IMG/VR virus record: IMGVR_UViG_3300036846_000225
Location: 1 to 44,921 of that record
Strand: one strand, 5' to 3'
DNA length: 44,921 nt
From: a virus
Positions within the stretch are counted from its first letter, which is position 1. Each line of letters opens with the position of its first letter. The notes under the pieces were generated by a model. It did not search any database. It was not told where the DNA came from and saw nothing but the letters and a program-made list of their open reading frames with translations. The position numbers were made by a program, and so were the translations under genes. Below, piece after piece: positions 37,731-44,866 of this stretch.

Positions 37731-39725
37731 TTAGACGGCCCACGCCACGCCGGTCAGGACCACCGCCGCCTGCGGGCGGGCTTTGACCCAATTGATCGTC
37801 CGCTCGGCCAGGATGGCGACGCTGTTGGTCTGGAACATCGAGACCATGCCGGTCGCCGGGCCGGTGCCCGCGTGCGCATCGCCGACCGGGTTGTCGACCA
37901 TCTCAAGCGAGGCTTCCTCGGACATCGAGACCCCGAAGCCGCCTTCGTCCGCCAGATAGACCAGCGGCGCGTTGACCAAGATCACGGTGTCGGCGGGGAC
38001 ATAGTCGCTGGCGATCACCGGGAAGCCCATAAACACGCCGCCATTCGGGGTCACGCCAGGGAATTCCGGCGCGCCCGTGATGGTCACCATCAAGGCCAGT
38101 TGCAGCGCCAGCGCGGTCGGCATGATCCACACCCCGCCGGTCAGGGGGTTATTGCCTGCGCGGTAGGCTGCGAAGATCGCCGCGATGTCGGCGCGCACCG
38201 CCGCCGCATCGGTGCCGCTCGACGGGATGCCGACGACGCCGTTGGTGATCGACGCCGGGGAGACCCCGGCGACCGCCGCCTTGGCCGGGTTGATGAAGTC
38301 GATGTCGAGCCGTTCGCGCAGGGCCGAGACGAGACCGTTGCGGATCAATTGGTCGGCGCTCGGGGAACTGTCCCGAATAAGCTCCTTGGTCGCGACCGCG
38401 ATGTTGGCGACCTTGAGCTCGGTCAGTTGGGTCCGCGAGAAGTCGAACTTGGTCAGGGGCTTCGCCTTGCCCTCACCCACCCAATAGCCGAGCCCGCCGC
38501 TGGTCTGCGCGCCGAGCGGGGTCCGGAAGGGCACCGCCTGCAAGGCCGGGATGCCGTTGGTGCCGAACTTCCCGATGATCGTGGTCGGGCGCAGGAACTC
38601 AAGGAACGCCGCGAAGGCGAGCCCGGCAGGGCCGACCAGGGGACCGGCCCACGTCGGATCGGTCGCGGTGCCGCCCGCGATGACCGCTTTGATCATCTCG
38701 GGGAGCAGGCCGTCGTTGGGGTACATTTCCGAGGCGAAGTCGGACGCCTTCTTTTCGCCGCGCGACATCCGCCCGAGCACGATGCACTTGGCGAGCCGCG
38801 CGACGTGCAGCGACGGATCGACCCGCTCAAGCGAGCGCACGACCGGCTCGATCCGCGCCGAGCTCAGACCCTCGTCGAGGATCAGGCCGGACGCGGCTTG
38901 GCCCACCGCCGCCGGAGCCGCGCGGGTCACCGGGGTCGCGGTCCCCGCCTGCGCCCGCTCAAGCGAGTGGAGCCGCTTGAGATGGTTGTCGATGGCGACC
39001 ACCTCGGCGTCGAGCGTGTCGTATTCCTCGGTTTCGGACGCATCGAGCGTTTCGCTGCGTTCGCTGGATTGGCCCATGATCACGACCATCCGCGCGGCCT
39101 TGGTGGCGCGGGTCGCGTTGAAGTCTTCAATCTGTTGGCTGACGGTGCGAGGCATAGCCGCGCCCTTTCGTATCGGGGGTTGAGGAGAGCCCGAGACGCC
39201 GGGAGGGGTGAGCCTGACGACGGGCACGCCTGACGCGGCGCTGAGCCCGATGTCGAAGGTCTTGATGTTGGTGATCGTCGCATCCGCGTTGGCCGGGATG
39301 CTGACCGCCGAGAGCTCCATGATCTCAATCGCGGTAAACCGCAGCCCGCCGGTCCCGGCGATGCTTTCCATGCCGTCTTGCAGCACCCGGAAGCCGATGC
39401 TGACGGCGCGCACGAGACCATTCTTGATCTCGCCCCACGCCGTATCGACCCGATCCTTGAGCGGTCCGGCTTCGGTGATCGTGGGGATCGTCGCCTCGAA
39501 GGCGATGCCCTCATCGGTCGCCTTCTTGAGCCGGACGGTGCCGATGGGCTCGTCGCTGTTGTGCTGGTGCAGCAACGGCAGCGGGTTCTTGAACTTCGCG
39601 CCCTTGGGCTCGACGACGTCACCGAGCCGGTCGGGGGTCGGTGTGGTCGCCCATCCCTCGAAGGTGCGCTTGTCCTGACCGTCGCTGACGGCGCGCACTT
39701 CGAGCATCGCATATGCACGGTGCAT
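37731..39725 (-). CDS. Fused HK97 prohead protease and major capsid protein
   Basis: 664 residues. The first about 170 are a S78 prohead protease: FEGWATTPTPDRLGDVVEPK, the catalytic His in LLHQHNSDEP (about 53), the Ser in VRAVSIGFRV (about 110). From about 200 a helical scaffold-like delta domain follows (QQIEDFNATRATKAARMVVI ... DAEVVAIDNHLKRLHSLERA). The HK97 capsid fold runs from about 330 to the end (FGTNGIPALQAVPFRTPLGA, ITNGVVGIPSSGTDAAAVRA, GFPVIASDYVPADTVI). Self-cleavage would free the shell protein. Fusions like this are known in other phages. Confidence 0.92.
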   Translation of the reverse strand: MHRAYAMLEVRAVSDGQDKRTFEGWATTPTPDRLGDVVEPKGAKFKNPLPLLHQHNSDEPIGTVRLKKATDEGIAFEATIPTITEAGPLKDRVDTAWGEIKNGLVRAVSIGFRVLQDGMESIAGTGGLRFTAIEIMELSAVSIPANADATITNIKTFDIGLSAASGVPVVRLTPPGVSGSPQPPIRKGAAMPRTVSQQIEDFNATRATKAARMVVIMGQSSERSETLDASETEEYDTLDAEVVAIDNHLKRLHSLERAQAGTATPVTRAAPAAVGQAASGLILDEGLSSARIEPVVRSLERVDPSLHVARLAKCIVLGRMSRGEKKASDFASEMYPNDGLLPEMIKAVIAGGTATDPTWAGPLVGPAGLAFAAFLEFLRPTTIIGKFGTNGIPALQAVPFRTPLGAQTSGGLGYWVGEGKAKPLTKFDFSRTQLTELKVANIAVATKELIRDSSPSADQLIRNGLVSALRERLDIDFINPAKAAVAGVSPASITNGVVGIPSSGTDAAAVRADIAAIFAAYRAGNNPLTGGVWIMPTALALQLALMVTITGAPEFPGVTPNGGVFMGFPVIASDYVPADTVILVNAPLVYLADEGGFGVSMSEEASLEMVDNPVGDAHAGTGPATGMVSMFQTNSVAILAERTINWVKARPQAAVVLTGVAWAV

Positions 39726-39774
39726 CGCGAGTGTCCTCGATTTGAGCGCCCTGGCGCGGGCTGCGGGGTTAGGG

Positions 39775-39857
39775 GGTCAGAATGTCGCGGCGTGCAATTG
39801 TGCTTGCAGCCGTGTGTGCAGACGTTTAAACACATTCACACACAACGAGAGACACCC
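39775..39857 (+). promoter_or_regulatory. Cassette promoter P10, inside the late region
   Basis: -35 TTGCAG 39804-39809, 17-bp spacer, -10 TAAACA 39827-39832, a GTGCA 12 bp before the -35 (39792). Upstream TCAGAATGTC resembles the GACAGAATGACA of P1. The leader CACACAACGAGAGACACCC reaches ATG 39858. It is over 21 kb from the rest of the array but has the same strand and structure, so a cassette has probably moved here. Confidence 0.75.
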
Positions 39858-40088
39858 ATGTATCCGATGCTTGAGCAACTTTCGCCCACCACCGTTTCGG
39901 TGCTCGACGGGCTTAACCGCTGCCTCGCGCGGCGCGGTGTGAGCCTTGAGCGGGCCTCGTGGGTCGCCAGCCTGCAACGCAGTGTCGCCGAGGACGTCCG
40001 CGCCGGGCGCTACACGAAAGACCAGGGCGCGGCGCTCTTGCACATCCACCGCGCCTACGGGCGCGAAGGCAAGAAAGCGCTCGCCTAG
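39858..40088 (+). CDS. Small cassette protein in the late-gene block
   Basis: 76 residues behind promoter P10. MLEQLSPTTVSVLDGLNRCL, ARRGVSLERASWVASLQRSV, RYTKDQGAALLHIHRAYGRE form three helices; the protein is basic. No family recognised. It points against the late genes and converges with a small minus-strand gene, the two stops overlapping in TAG/CTA. Confidence 0.65.
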   Translation: MYPMLEQLSPTTVSVLDGLNRCLARRGVSLERASWVASLQRSVAEDVRAGRYTKDQGAALLHIHRAYGREGKKALA

Positions 40089-40255
40089 AACGCGCCCATG
40101 CGTTGCAGGATCATGATCAACCCGATCAGCAAGGCGACCGCCGGGAGCGCCCACTTGGCCCAAGCCAGCGGCGGCGGGAACGGGATGTAATAGGCGATGG
40201 CGCTGACGATCCCGACGACGATCAGCACCACCAGCGCGAACATGAGCACGGGCAT
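40085..40255 (-). CDS. Small two-pass membrane protein
   Basis: 56 residues from ATG 40255 with a perfect AGGAGG ribosome site 5 bp upstream. Two membrane segments: MFALVVLIVVGIVSAIAYYI, and WALPAVALLIGLIMILQRM, joined by PFPPPLAWAK. I recognise the IAYYIPFPPPLAWAK type as a small unannotated phage membrane protein. Position near the head genes makes a holin-like or membrane-anchoring role possible but unproven. Confidence 0.75.
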   Translation of the reverse strand: MPVLMFALVVLIVVGIVSAIAYYIPFPPPLAWAKWALPAVALLIGLIMILQRMGAF

Positions 40256-40276
40256 TCGGGCCTCCTATGCAAAGGC

Positions 40277-40294
40277 GCTCACAGCTATGTGAGC
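40277..40294. promoter_or_regulatory. Inverted repeat GCTCACA-GCTA-TGTGAGC
   Basis: Perfect 7-bp arms with a 4-base centre between the divergent membrane-protein gene and the nuclease-like gene. ATGTGAGC is also found in the spacer of promoter P6. It may be an operator controlling both directions. Two further palindromes lie beside it: TCATTTAATGA (40328-40338) and TCGACGC/GCGTCGA (40346-40359). Confidence 0.45.
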
Positions 40295-40408
40295 AACCTC
40301 GCTTTCGTCACGCATCGTCACTGTCAGTCATTTAATGATCGGCGCTCGACGCGCGTCGACCGTCGCGCCATCGCTTGCAAACCTCTGTTTGATCAGGGAG
40401 CCTTTGCG

Positions 40409-40966
40409 ATGGATAAGCATCCCGGCCTTGGGCCTGCCGACGACTTCCGAGTGTTTTGGCGTGACCGCTGGTATCGCCATGAGACCGAGGTCAGGTGGGC
40501 TTACTTTTTTGGCGAGCTCCGCGTCGGTGCCGAATACGAGCCGACCAGCGTGAAACTCCTCTGTGGCTGCGGACACCGACCGGATTTCTATCTCGGCGCG
40601 CTCGATGCATGGGTTGAGATCAAAGCCGGTCGACCCACGCGCGCCGAGCTCAACAAGGCCAAGGCGCTCGCGCAGGCGACAGGGAAGACCTCAATGGTGT
40701 TTTCTGGCGCGCCTTCACTTCGCCCGCTGTGCTGGCTTTTCCGGGGTTGCGACGGGCGCGAAGTCGGGCCGCTGACCCTCAACGACTGGCTGCCATACGA
40801 CGGCCTCGCGCTATCTAGCGAGCGCGGCCTATTCCTCGTGCAAGTCGGCGGCAGTATCGCCACTCATGGTCACGCGCCGGAGATGAGCGACTTTATCCGC
40901 GAGCTCGTCGCCGCAACTATCCAATTGGCGCTGATGCCCAAAGACCGGCTCCGGTTGGCAGGGTAG
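40409..40966 (+). CDS. Putative PD-(D/E)XK nuclease (plus-strand island)
   Basis: 185 residues from ATG 40409 with AGGGAG upstream. After YRHETEVRWAYFFGELRVGA, the string CGCGHRPDFYLGALDAWVEIKAGRP has D...ExK (about residues 59-71), the PD-(D/E)XK active site as in Vsr-like or RmuC-like folds, preceded by an E in the first helix. ELNKAKALAQATGK and GRPTRA fit. GC is lower than the surrounding structural genes. The pair with the downstream gene, opposite to the late genes, is typical of a moron or defence cassette. Confidence 0.6.
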   Translation: MDKHPGLGPADDFRVFWRDRWYRHETEVRWAYFFGELRVGAEYEPTSVKLLCGCGHRPDFYLGALDAWVEIKAGRPTRAELNKAKALAQATGKTSMVFSGAPSLRPLCWLFRGCDGREVGPLTLNDWLPYDGLALSSERGLFLVQVGGSIATHGHAPEMSDFIRELVAATIQLALMPKDRLRLAG

Positions 40967-40976
40967 GAGGTCCGCG

Positions 40977-41600
40977 ATGCACGACGACGATTATCCGCCG
41001 CCGCCGCCTCCGCCGGACCGAGTGCCTCTTTGGCTCGATTACAATGGGCTCGTGCGGCGCGAAATATGGCCCTTTACCCGCGAAGCCTTTACCCGCATCC
41101 GCCGCAAGCACCCTGGCAAATTAAGACAGGTAAAGCTCGGCAACACTGTCGGTTTCGACGGCTATGAGGTCGGCGATTTTGTCAGGTGGCTCGGCGAACA
41201 AGATGCGTGGGAGGCTGGTGCGCCAGAGCGAAAGCGGGCCGCAGACGAGCTTGAGGCATTCATCCGGCACCAACACGACATCGCAACCAAAGTTGTCCAA
41301 TGGTGCGAGAAGTGGCCGGATGTATTGCAGCGACTAAGTCAGGTTAATTTTCCATTCATGGCTGTTGGTGACGAGGTTTTTCTCGTTGACTTTCAGCCAT
41401 ATAGCGGCGCGGGTTATAGGATTGTTGACCCTGAAAAGGTCACTGCCGACCTTCCAATCTGTCGCCCTCCAGTCACTTTAAGCCCCGTGCGAGTAGTGGA
41501 AAGCTATGATCACTGGCGCATTCGCGCCAGTGATCGAAGCATCCATGTGTTTTTCTACTGCGACACTCTAGGCAATGAGTTTCACCGCATTGACGACTAG
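40977..41600 (+). CDS. Hypothetical protein with HTH-like N-terminus (plus-strand island)
   Basis: 207 residues, AGGAGG ribosome site 6 bp before ATG 40977. It starts with HDDDY and a polyproline, then FTREAFTRIRRKHPGKLRQV, KLGNTVGFDGYEVGDFVRWL, which reads like a winged HTH (excisionase/MerR type). The C-terminal 110 residues (IATKVVQWCEKWPDVLQRLS, VFLVDFQPYSGAGYRIVDPE) match nothing I know. A perfect 12-bp hairpin lies in its last 100 bp. GC is clearly lower. Function unknown, perhaps a partner or regulator of the nuclease. Confidence 0.6.
   Translation: MHDDDYPPPPPPPDRVPLWLDYNGLVRREIWPFTREAFTRIRRKHPGKLRQVKLGNTVGFDGYEVGDFVRWLGEQDAWEAGAPERKRAADELEAFIRHQHDIATKVVQWCEKWPDVLQRLSQVNFPFMAVGDEVFLVDFQPYSGAGYRIVDPEKVTADLPICRPPVTLSPVRVVESYDHWRIRASDRSIHVFFYCDTLGNEFHRIDD
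41508..41535. repeat. Perfect 12-bp inverted repeat inside a coding region
   Basis: GATCACTGGCGC (41508-41519), loop ATTC, GCGCCAGTGATC (41524-41535). It encodes DHWRIRASDR near the end of the island's second gene. As RNA it would be a very stable hairpin about 65 bases before the stop. It may terminate or stabilise the transcript, or be a protein target or element end. Confidence 0.7.
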
Positions 41601-43384
41601 AGAAACATGATCCTGTATTCTTTCTCGCCCTCCGGTCCGCGCTCGCGATCCTTGAGACCGAGCACCATCGCCAGGGCGACCGCCCCGTCGATCCGGAAGC
41701 GCACCTTGGTCTTGTCGAGTTTGCGACCGCCTGCCGGGTCGGTGACGACGACCGCGTTTCCCATGTTCCACGTCAGGACCGGGTTGCCGTTGTGGATCAG
41801 CGTCTCGTGCAGCACCGCCGTCTCAAGCGCGTCGACCGCCGGGGACATATCCTTGAAGCCTTGGCCCCATGAGACCAGCCGCAGCCCGTCGCCCTTCTCG
41901 TCGCGGGCGTCGTGCGCTTGCAGGTCGACCCCGTCGAATTCCCGCAAGAGGTTCTGAATGCCCCACCGGTCGTAGGCCAGCCCGATCACGTCGTACTCGT
42001 CGACGAGCTCGGCGATCTTCTGCGCGATCACCCGAGGGTGGATCGAGCGACCGGGGATCGCGATCAGGTGCCCTTGCTTGGCCCACAGCGTGTAGGGCAC
42101 CCGGTCCCGGCGCTCGTGATCGGCGAGATAGTCCTGCGGCTTCCAGAACCACGCCGCGATCCGGCTCTTGTTCTCGGCGCTGACCGCGACCAGGGCGGTC
42201 AGGTCGGTCTTCGCCGACAGGTCGAGCGCAAGGTAAATCTTCTCGCCGGGCTCCAACGCCGCGTCGCCCTTGCAGGCCAGCCAGTCGGCCCGCGAGATCA
42301 GCGTCGACGACGGATCGACCCGTTGGTTGAGGTATAGGTTGCGGACCTTCGGCTCTTCGGCAGGCAGCCGCTTCGCCTTCGCCATCGCGGTCGCGAGCTC
42401 GTCGAACGACCGGAAGTCGCCGAGCGCCGGGTTGGCCGCGTACCACGCCGTTTCGTCGTCGAGCTCGGCGTCCTCCGGGGCCGCGTACAGATGGCAGACC
42501 GTGGTCGGGTCCGCGCCGCTCAGCCCGTCGTCGATCAGCTTCGAGAGAATGTGCTCCGGGTCGTTGCTCTGCGTGCTGATCGCCAGGAACAGCGGCTCGG
42601 CCCGCGCCGACATCGACGTGTCGAGCACGTCGTACAGGTCGCGGTTCTTGGCCTGCGCGAGCTCGTCGAAGATCACGAAGGTCGGGTTGAGCCCGTGCTT
42701 GGTGCCGCTCTCGGCGCTGAGCGCCCGGTAGAATGATCCGTTGCCGAGGCAGACGATGGTCTTGGTTGAGGGTACGACCCGCAGCCGCGCCACGAGCTCG
42801 GGCTCGGCGTCGACCATCTGCCGGGCCATCTTGAAGACCTGACCGGCCTGCTCGCGGTCGTTGGCGGCGCTGTAAATCTCGCCATTGCGCTCGGCCTCGG
42901 GGCCGACGAGGTGAACCAAAACCAGGGCTGCCGCCAGGAGGGTTTTCCCATTCTTGCGCCCCAACGAGAAGATCGCCCGGCGCACCAGCCGCAGCCCGTC
43001 TTCGTACTGCGGCGCATAGACGTCGACGATAAACCGCCGCTGCCAGCCGCGCAGCTTGAGCAGCCCGCCGACCCCTGCGCCGGATGGGACCGTCAGCCTT
43101 TCGATGAACGCGCAGACCCTTTCGGCTCGTTCGAGATTGCCAGCCTTAGAGGCGCGCCGCCGAACAGGCCCGCGAACTTTCCCTGCTCCCCGGCTTCTTC
43201 GGGCATTTCCAGCCGCGCCCGTGCCGCCGGGCTCATGCCGAGCCGATCCGCCGTCCGCAGGATCACCTCGGCGTGCTTGAGCGAGATGTTCACCGCCGGA
43301 TGGGTCTTGTCGTGGCCGAGCACGGTCTTCTGCGTCATGCCCTCGCGCCCGACCTGCGCCAGGGCGTTTCGGTACTGAACCCAT
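41597..43384 (-). CDS. terL: Terminase large subunit (start codon uncertain)
   Basis: The clear homology begins near 43130 (LERAERVCAFIERLTVPSGA, LLKLRGWQRRFIVDVYAPQY). Walker A-like SLGRKNGKT and the DE box TFVIFDELAQAKNRDLYDV follow, with nuclease-region residues LALDLSAKTDLTALVAVS and a late D in VIGLAYDRWG. It packages DNA into heads. In frame there is no ATG, GTG or TTG between 43384 and the GTG just before the Walker A motif. So either translation starts at 43384 deep inside terS, or uses a non-standard codon near 43140. Its end meets the island gene (convergent, 4-bp overlap). Confidence 0.85.
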   Translation of the reverse strand: MGSVPKRPGAGRARGHDAEDRARPRQDPSGGEHLAQARRGDPADGGSARHEPGGTGAAGNARRSRGAGKVRGPVRRRASKAGNLERAERVCAFIERLTVPSGAGVGGLLKLRGWQRRFIVDVYAPQYEDGLRLVRRAIFSLGRKNGKTLLAAALVLVHLVGPEAERNGEIYSAANDREQAGQVFKMARQMVDAEPELVARLRVVPSTKTIVCLGNGSFYRALSAESGTKHGLNPTFVIFDELAQAKNRDLYDVLDTSMSARAEPLFLAISTQSNDPEHILSKLIDDGLSGADPTTVCHLYAAPEDAELDDETAWYAANPALGDFRSFDELATAMAKAKRLPAEEPKVRNLYLNQRVDPSSTLISRADWLACKGDAALEPGEKIYLALDLSAKTDLTALVAVSAENKSRIAAWFWKPQDYLADHERRDRVPYTLWAKQGHLIAIPGRSIHPRVIAQKIAELVDEYDVIGLAYDRWGIQNLLREFDGVDLQAHDARDEKGDGLRLVSWGQGFKDMSPAVDALETAVLHETLIHNGNPVLTWNMGNAVVVTDPAGGRKLDKTKVRFRIDGAVALAMVLGLKDRERGPEGEKEYRIMFL

Positions 43385-43611
43385 GAAAGCGAATAGACGG
43401 TCAGCACCGGAACATCGGCGGCGGTGTAGAAGCCCGGCGGCATCGCTGCGCACGCCCGCTCCCATTCCTCCGCAGCCGCGCCCGTCAAGAAGGGCGGGCG
43501 CTTACATGGCCCGGTGGGTTCCGGCTCCCTGTCGTTGAGCTTCTGATGGCCGCGATTGCCCTCAAGCCGTTTGAGCTTGGTGGGCTTCGGCTGTGGTCCG
43601 TGAATTCCCAT
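43093..43611 (-). CDS. terS: Terminase small subunit, P27 family
   Basis: 172 residues. The start GIHGPQPKPTKLKRLEGNRG and HQKLNDREPEPTGP is the P27 terminase signature. The helical middle VPVLTVYSLSWVQYRNALAQ and HAEVILRTADRLGMSPAARA follow. It recognises packaging sites with the large subunit. It overlaps the methyltransferase gene by 50 bp. A pac or cos site is expected nearby but is not identified. Confidence 0.92.
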   Translation of the reverse strand: MGIHGPQPKPTKLKRLEGNRGHQKLNDREPEPTGPCKRPPFLTGAAAEEWERACAAMPPGFYTAADVPVLTVYSLSWVQYRNALAQVGREGMTQKTVLGHDKTHPAVNISLKHAEVILRTADRLGMSPAARARLEMPEEAGEQGKFAGLFGGAPLRLAISNEPKGSARSSKG

Positions 43612-44866
43612 CGGCGGGGGTCCTCTCGGCGGCGATCTCGGCGAAGCTGCGCCCGTCGCCGTCGAGCGTCGCGGCCTCGCCCGTGAAGTCCTGCCAGCGC
43701 TGCACCGCGACGTCGCAGTAGCCTGGGTCGATCTCGATGGCGTAGCAGGCCCGCGCGGTCATCTCGGCGGCGATGATGGTGGTGCCCGAGCCTGAGAACG
43801 GCTCGTAGACCGCCTGACCAGGGCTGCTGTTGTTCTCGATAGGCCGCTTCATGCACTCGACCGGCTTCTGCGTGCTGTGCCCGGTCTCGGATTTGCGCGG
43901 CTTGTCGATGTGCCAGAGCGTCGATTGCGTCCGGTCACCCGACCAGTGCCCGGTGCCGCCCTTCGCCCGCACCGCGTACCAGCACGGCTCGTGCTGCGGG
44001 TGGTAGTGCCCCCGGCTGATCACAAGCTGGTTTTTGCCCCAGATGATCTGCGCTCGGACTTCCAGTCCGCTCTCGATCAGGCCCTCGGCGACGAGGTGCG
44101 CCTTGTTCCCCGCGTGCCAGACATAGGCGACGTCGCCCATGAACAGCGCCCATGCCTCGCGCCAGTCCGCCCGGTCGTCGTTGACCACCTTGCCCACCGC
44201 CCGCGCCGAGCGGCCCAGGTCGCTGGTGTGGTTGCGCCAGTCCGCGTCGTACTCGACGCCGTAGGGCGGGTCGGTGACCATCAGGTGCGGACGGACCTCG
44301 CCGAGCACCCGCAGCACCGTATCGGCGAGCGTGCAGTCGCCGCAGACCAGCCGATGCCGCCCGAGCACCCAGAGGTCGCCCGCGACGGTGACCGGCTCGT
44401 CCGGCACGTCCGGCGCGTCGTCCGGATCGGTGAGCCCATCGGTCTCCGGCGGGGCCAGCAGCCTGCCGAGCTCGTCTTCGCCGAAGCCGATCAGGTCTAG
44501 ATCAAAGCCGTCCGCCTCAAGCGCCCCGAGCTCGGCCCGCAGCGTTTCCTCATCCCACCCGGCGGCAAGCGCAAGCTGGTTGTCGGCGATCACATAGGCG
44601 CGCTTCTCGGCCTCGCTCCAACCGGTCGCGATCACCACCGGCACGTCGATGTAACCTAGCGCCTTCGCCGCCAGCACGCGTCCGTGACCGGCGATGATCC
44701 CGCCCGCGTCGTCGATCAGAATAGGGTTTGTCCATCCCCACGCCTCAATCGACCGGGCGATCTGCGCGACCTGCTCCGGTGTGTGCGTCCTGGCGTTGTT
44801 CGCGTAGGGTGCAAGGCTGTCAACAGACCTGCGTGCAGCCGTGTCTGCTGGCCACGCTCGGGACAT
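43562..44866 (-). CDS. ParB-like nuclease domain fused to DNA methyltransferase
   Basis: 434 residues from ATG 44866, GGAGG 11 bp upstream; a TTG at 44884 is an alternative start. Residues 5-120 are a ParB/Srx-like domain (LAPYANNARTHTPEQVAQIA, PILIDDAGGIIAGHGRVLAA). A beta-class methyltransferase follows: TDPPYGVEY at about 196-204, then WHAGNKAHLVAEGL and the SAM loop YEPFSGSGTTIIAAE at about 352-366. It modifies adenine-N6 or cytosine-N4. The fusion is known in prophages, where it sits before terS. It may protect DNA to be packaged. Confidence 0.93.
   Translation of the reverse strand: MSRAWPADTAARRSVDSLAPYANNARTHTPEQVAQIARSIEAWGWTNPILIDDAGGIIAGHGRVLAAKALGYIDVPVVIATGWSEAEKRAYVIADNQLALAAGWDEETLRAELGALEADGFDLDLIGFGEDELGRLLAPPETDGLTDPDDAPDVPDEPVTVAGDLWVLGRHRLVCGDCTLADTVLRVLGEVRPHLMVTDPPYGVEYDADWRNHTSDLGRSARAVGKVVNDDRADWREAWALFMGDVAYVWHAGNKAHLVAEGLIESGLEVRAQIIWGKNQLVISRGHYHPQHEPCWYAVRAKGGTGHWSGDRTQSTLWHIDKPRKSETGHSTQKPVECMKRPIENNSSPGQAVYEPFSGSGTTIIAAEMTARACYAIEIDPGYCDVAVQRWQDFTGEAATLDGDGRSFAEIAAERTPADGNSRTTAEAHQAQTA

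Noticed and set aside
37872-39233. 453-codon plus-strand open frame opposite the capsid gene
   Set aside because: Antisense shadow of the protease-capsid fusion; sequence is Arg/Asp repeats without fold.
40375-40398. TTGCAA before the nuclease-like gene as an eleventh array promoter
   Set aside because: No -10 sequence 17 bp on, and the start codon is only 28 bp away from the end of the box, too close for the usual leader.
43100-43150. CGAAAGG sequences as a proven -1 frameshift site for TerS-TerL
   Set aside because: They do not form a standard slippery heptamer in the TerS frame and no clear downstream pseudoknot was seen; kept only as one option in the finding.
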